Shown: positions 59,085-64,000 of the stretch, in pieces
Numbering within the stretch: the first letter of the stretch is position 1
Layout: every line of letters starts with the position of its first letter
Origin: Cerrena zonata
Taxonomy: Eukaryota > Basidiomycota > Agaricomycetes > Polyporales > Cerrenaceae
NCBI GenBank assembly: GCA_038087015.1
Contig: JASBNA010000010.1
Span: 868,001 to 932,000 of the forward strand
Direction: 5' to 3'
Length of the DNA: 64,000 bases
The notes under the pieces: generated by a model
What the model was told of the DNA's origin: nothing
Database searches by the model: none
Seen by the model: the letters and a program-made list of their open reading frames with translations, nothing else
Position numbers and translations under genes: made by a program

Positions 59085-60905
59085 TTAGACAAATTCCTGT
59101 AGCTCAATCTCTTCAAACATCATAGTGTGTGAGGTAGAAGGCTCAAAGTCAGGAGTAGTATCAGAGGGACTTGAATATTCTCATGAATAATTAGCAGCTA
59201 TCTGAGAAATATCAGGAATAATACTACTCACCCAGCCTGTGGTACCTCCTCCACATTCTCATCTCCACTGACTTCTTTGCTATCAGCCAATCCAGCAGCA
59301 AATGGGTATTCAGAGTACTGGACTCCCTCTGTATTTTCCTCATCCTCCTCTCTGTTACTTCCCCAAGAACCATTCAGGCTGGCTCCCATATTCCCTTCTA
59401 CAGCTGAGGCAAAATGCAGACTTGACTGCTTTAAGCTGGTCTGTGAGGGATTGTTGGTTGTGAGATAGGTGGAGCGGAGGCTGAGGATGAAGTGTGAGAG
59501 GATAATGGAGTTAAGGCTATAATCTATAAGTTAGAGAGATAACAAAGAATTTAAGAAGTTGATTTACACATCTTTGATAAAAATAAACTCAGAAGAATTT
59601 GTGAGAGTCTAAAAAGATATTATCAATATGACAGGTATATAAGAATTACTATTACCTACACTATCTGCTGCAACAGCTAAAATATCAAGAAGTACTGCAA
59701 GGATATTAAGAAGAAGCAATATGCTAAAACTATTCAGGGATTCCTCTGAGTAGCTGAGTATATCAAACCTACCCAAATTGCATAGAGCCTGTAGACATAT
59801 ATATCAATTACTAAGTAAAAAATAGTCAATATTGACAATATTACCACCATATGCCAGTCTAGTAGTAAGCTTGCTACTAGCTCTAACCTCTGCCTTTTCT
59901 CTAAAAATATAGATTGTTTTCCACAAGGTGAGACCTAATACCACAGCATCTGCAGTAACAGAGATTGCTCTCGTAATCACACCCACTGTAAAAATCACCT
60001 ATCAGCATATATAGAAGTGAAATATTGGTATCATACAACTAATTCAGATGTCAATATTGGTATTTATTTGAGACTAGTTGGCTTACTATTTATACTGGAT
60101 GATATCTGTCTCAATGTAGCAATGTGCCAATGGACCTGATGATACAACTAGATATGATCCCACAAAGTTTGGAAGTTCAGCATACTATTGATAATATAAG
60201 TGCTGATTTATATTGAGTGAAGATTGACACTCACAATATTGATAGCTGGCTCAAACATACTCAGAACAAGCACCAGAATGGTGGGAATCCATGCATGCTG
60301 GCAGATGCTCCAGATGCGCACACAGTCAAATGCTATAAAAGTACTATATAGTTAGTCAATGTCATTGAGATATATTAGTTACCTGCCTGAATAGGAAAGA
60401 AGACAACAGAGATCTACAATATCAATTGTAAAATATAGCACCTTGCAACTTATTGAAGTGTTAGTAGTATCATACTTGTGATAAATATAATCAATTTACC
60501 CCTAGCATCTTGATTTAGTGGAATGTAACAGTATTTGAGATGTTACTTACAATCACTGTTTTAGAGGTTGGAAACCCTGAAAGCAGCTCCAAAAGCATAT
60601 TGAACACAGTGCCATATCTGATAAACAGGTATAGAATGGGCCCTGTGCCAAATTTTCCTTGCCAGATACACTTGACTTCCTTTGGGAATGAAAGAATTGT
60701 ATCATAGACAGCAAGAGCTATGAAGAATTTAGTTTGTGAACTATCTATTAAATCATAGTGATTACTCAATGCAACAGTAAAAATGAATTTCTGAAGCTGA
60801 ATTTGAGAGCTAGAGAATATGTATTAGATAGATATAGCAATGAAATATAGACACATACATCTCAAAAATAGCTTCATCAGGAGTGAGACCTAGCTCATCA
60901 GACAT
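59085..60905 (-). CDS. DUF6533-type multi-pass membrane protein, copy D
   Basis: Spliced model: complement(59085..59169, 59232..59516, 59568..59608, 59660..59729, 59773..59788, 59845..59985, 60037..60038, 60087..60184, 60235..60332, 60387..60448, 60500..60501, 60551..60717, 60766..60809, 60859..60905). It gives 1,158 nt and 385 residues in frame. The start is MSDELGLTPDEAIFEI and the signature LAVYDTILSFPKEVKCIW. The C-terminus ends EIELQEFV and has the short A-type last exon (85 nt). The intron at 60333..60386 has a GC donor. The extracellular-like loop cysteine pattern (GPLAHC) is retained. The sequence is unbroken, but the TATA string of the promoter is degenerate, so expression may differ from A-C. 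Confidence 0.82.
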
Positions 60906-61310
60906 AGTAGAAAGACAGAAGTAGATAAGATGCAATTGTGGTGAGATGAATAGGGGAATGGGAAGATTTGAGGATAGAGACATAAAGGAAAACATCCATA
61001 TTTAAGGTGAACTACATATTGGACAAACAATACAACACATATCATCATAGCCATGCAGTGTACAATGTACAATATTTCCAATCAAATATAAATGAAGAGC
61101 AACAAAGACAGACTGAAGACAAAGGATAACTGAGATGAATAGCATTGACAGAGAAGATAGAGACAACTAGTGGTAACAAGATCTTTGGTAGTTGCAAGTT
61201 GCAACAATGACCGTTGGAGTGGTAATACCCTTGATGAGGTGAGATCGGCGCAACAATCATGGTAGAAGACTCGAAATACAAGAAACGTTCAGGAGGGGTT
61301 GGGATTGTGT
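60906..61310 (-). promoter_or_regulatory. Promoter region of DUF6533 gene D, diverged TATA
   Basis: At the position of the TATATATA string of the other copies the minus strand reads CTTAAATATGG (about 60996-61007). The distal part (61180-61310) is C-type: GACCGTTGGAGTGG, then GAGATCGGCGCAAC. Confidence 0.45.
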
Positions 61311-62830
61311 ACATTGCATCTATTCAAGTGAGTTGGTACACAAACCAGGGAATACAGGACCTAGGGATCAAAGCTTCGTCCGTTTTGCTACAGAGCAAGT
61401 AGGTCGAATGCATTGATTGATGCAGTACATATGGGAAGGGTGTCGACCCTTTCATCACCATCTACCGAGGGGCAGTAGCTTGAGGATATGATGAGGATCC
61501 CAGAACACATGATAGTCGGCTATATCATGGTGTTCCTGCTAGCCCGGATATCTCTTCCGAGGCAGAGACCAGGCATACCTGAAGGAACTCGTCAGTTAGA
61601 GATGCACAAGAGCCATTGATTTAGAAGGCTACCATGAACTAGTTGAGGTGAGCTCGACATGGAACTACGGTAGGGACTCTCCGTGCAGTATCGTATGGTA
61701 TGCAAATACAGTGATATGCACAGCGTTCTTGATACGAGCCCGATAGTACTACTGAGACAGACCACATGCGTAGCAAAGGCTACAGGGCCTTCGGGAATGA
61801 GAATGGCCAGGCAGTTAGTTGATCGGATGGAGCAGAGGAAGCCCGGAAGAAGTACAAAGCCTTCAAGTGCGACATCACCTGAAGTACTTACAAGTCAACA
61901 ACTCGTGCAGGGGCCATGCTGTCAAGAAGGAAGTCAGCGGGAACGTTTGGACTTCATCGAGGGACACCGATGGACGTAGATGATGTCACACCTGAGTGGA
62001 GTGGGGTTCTCGAGCAGCTCTTCCTCATCTTCTCTCTCTCGATCATGTCTCCGAGTCTCAGTCTGAGCCGGTCTCACTCGCCCGCTTTCTGGCTATATTA
62101 TCCTTCATTAGTATTGTGTATTCCTGATCCAGGCGTATCTCGTAGACCAGCCACTATGCTTCCATCTCGTCTCTGTGGTAACACCTTCAATCTGTCATGA
62201 TCTCCTTTAAACCAACGGCCGTGCCTCGAATGCAGCAATAGTACTTGCAGGGATATTGTGGTATGCGGTACACCTATCAAGTGTTTCTGACTTGGAGTCT
62301 CAGTCAAGCTGCTACCCCACTCCCTATAGAGTACATCCTGGCATGCTCGGGTTCCGGGGATAGTGCTTCTACAACGACCTGATGTATGCGAAGCAGTGTC
62401 GCAATGGAGCAGGTGCGTATTAACATGACATTACTATTATTCTATTCAGGTGCATACCAACTCTTCTGCAAGGCGATTACTGTATGAGTTGCTTCCCGCC
62501 AGGGCTGTGTCGTATCCTGATTTTTTGACAGTGCCCGTGCATCTCAAATCCCGTATCATACCAGTCCTCCTTGATTTTACAACACGTTGGCAACCATCTA
62601 TCCTCAATTGACTCGATTGACATTGTCCTCGTTCTCTCTACCTTATCGCTCATAAAATAGGACATCCTCTACAAGGTTTATTTCTCGGCCAGCTACTCTG
62701 TTCACATTTGCATTTCCCTGACATGATTATTCTCAAGATGGGAAGAAGAGTACTGTCCATGCCCCATCAGTCATTCGTTGAAGTTTGCGACTATCACGGC
62801 TACGATCTCGATGTGTATCAGTCTTCTAGT
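61311..62830 (+). pseudogene. Q_D: decayed divergent gene
   Basis: Same order as Q_B with the segment missing from A present. DGAEEARKKYKAFKCDIT precedes a TGA in place of the conserved TGG. The segment RAGAMLSRRKSAG follows at about 61900, and the intron-like GTGCGTATTAAC...TATTCAG lies at 62413-62449. Overall about 95-98% identical to A and B from 62.13 kb onward. Confidence 0.38.
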
Positions 62831-64000
62831 TGATCATCCACCAACGGATGCCTCCACCAACCTCTATATGTATGCACCTTCATGTATCTACCCACAATAA
62901 TATATTCTGATGAGGGCCCTTAATTTAACACAAGTTATAATTGTGAACTTATACTCTCCAGCGACGGTTATAATACATACTTTGTTCTAGACATCTACCC
63001 TATCACAGGGGAGGTGGTTGAATGTATTATTGTGACTATCCTTAGCAATCCGTACCCTCTCCGTAAATGAGACCATGAGGTTCCCGATGCCACGTTGAAA
63101 TCCTGTTGAATGAAGTAGGAGCTAGACAAAATAGGATGTGCAATAAGTCAACAGTCCTTGGTCCATGTATCAGAACACCCGACACGTCAAGGCTAACGCT
63201 AACGTTGAATGACGTGATCTACCGGCGAGTAGAGAGACCAACAGATAAGCCGAGTCGTTGGTTCAGTGGACTACGCCATGGTTTGAGCCCGAAGTCGAGA
63301 AGGAAAATGTCTGTCGAACACGATACTCGGGATTGCGTCGCGTTAGCAACCCTCTCAGAAGGGAATGTTTAAATCAAGACAAGACAGAACAAGGGAGAAG
63401 TCATCGAACAATCAAAATATCGAAGCCTTCATTTTGCAGTACGTGGCATGAATGCTAAACACAATTAAGGAGGAGACAACCGTATGCCTAAGATCATGAG
63501 TTGCACGAAGTTTACAGAGGGCAAGAGCACGAAATCCAGCGCATGGGAGTGAGTATCATGTCACGGATACGAACAGACTTCGTAACAACTGATAGCGTCA
63601 TTGAAAACCCAACGACGCCTAATCTCGAGCTTTCTCGTCTTCCGTCTCTGTGGTAGTAGTCGGAATGTATCGAGAGACGAGTAGTGAAGTAGAATGATCC
63701 GAAAGTACCACAAGCTAGGTAGCGTGGTGGTAGACTGACAGACTGACGGCAGAGACGGACGTAACATTGTGTTACCCCTCTCTTTGAAACGCCCCGAATA
63801 CGTCAGCGTATGGAGACGTAAAGGAACAAGTCCGACTATATGCTGGCATATCAAACTTGAGTAGATAGTCGTATAGGTCGTCTGTAAAGATTGGAAACTA
63901 TCCATCCCAGCTTGGCTAAAGCGGATTTCGAGCAGCTGGGAGCAGTTATTCGAACCGCATTCACGGGATCGTAATGAACGGGATATTCCTTATGGGTCAT
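62831..64000. repeat. R repeat at the right window edge, near-identical to 11.15-12.36 kb
   Basis: Matches the block after cassette A with only scattered differences (for example GTCGTATAGGTCGTCTG at 63868 and 12224, and GGGATCGTAATGAACGGG near both ends). The repeat continues beyond the window. Confidence 0.6.

Noticed and set aside
3091..64000. Repeat-induced point mutation in the array
   Set aside because: CpG-containing words such as GTCGAC and CGACG remain common throughout, and the differences noted are not strongly C-to-T biased by eye.

Overview
The window looks like nuclear DNA of a filamentous basidiomycete, probably Agaricomycotina. The evidence is spliced genes with short introns (about 43-63 nt, GT-AG with CTRAY-like branch sites), four DUF6533-type seven-membrane-segment proteins, a fungal kinase-like gene carrying a DWHxxQIL catalytic loop, and a pogo-like transposon. 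No rRNA, tRNA, CRISPR or bacterial-type operon was recognised.

Layout. 1-2281: two minus-strand genes, a kinase-like gene cut by the left edge and an unknown spliced gene. From about 3.1 kb onward the window is a repeat array with a period of about 15.5 kb. Each large unit holds up to three 'P' modules (a decayed plus-strand gene behind a conserved roughly 40-bp CCAAT-containing promoter-like box), stretches of non-coding 'S' repeats, and one AT-rich cassette. The cassette holds one intact minus-strand DUF6533 gene (A 7813-9644, B 23350-25190, C 42906-44738, D 59085-60905) followed by a decayed plus-strand gene 'Q'. Stop-to-stop distances are 15,537, 19,556 and 16,179 bp. Removing the three inserted transposons makes them 15,537, about 16,415 and about 15,503 bp.

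Mobile DNA. A 2,632-bp apparently complete pogo/Tigger-like element (32241-34872) has perfect 24-bp terminal inverted repeats, a TA target duplication and a two-exon transposase. A 504-bp foldback element (40175-40678) has 143-bp arms. A 670-bp non-autonomous element (52722-53391) is flanked by a 6-bp duplication. For each, an unoccupied paralogous site exists elsewhere in the array.

Main result. All four DUF6533 genes can be spliced by hand into uninterrupted frames of 385-392 residues with 14 exons whose lengths correspond exon by exon, apart from 3 nt in exon 11 and 21 nt in the last exon. To stay in frame the models need a 16-nt exon and two 2-nt 'exons' (GG and TT), each between two normal-sized introns, at the same places in all four copies. 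Paralogue comparison shows mostly synonymous change in the coding part, a probable gene-conversion tract between B and C, and reticulate promoter and tail types. The DUF6533 genes are therefore under selection while the surrounding P and Q genes have decayed. Identities and base composition were judged by eye; no alignment or database search was run.
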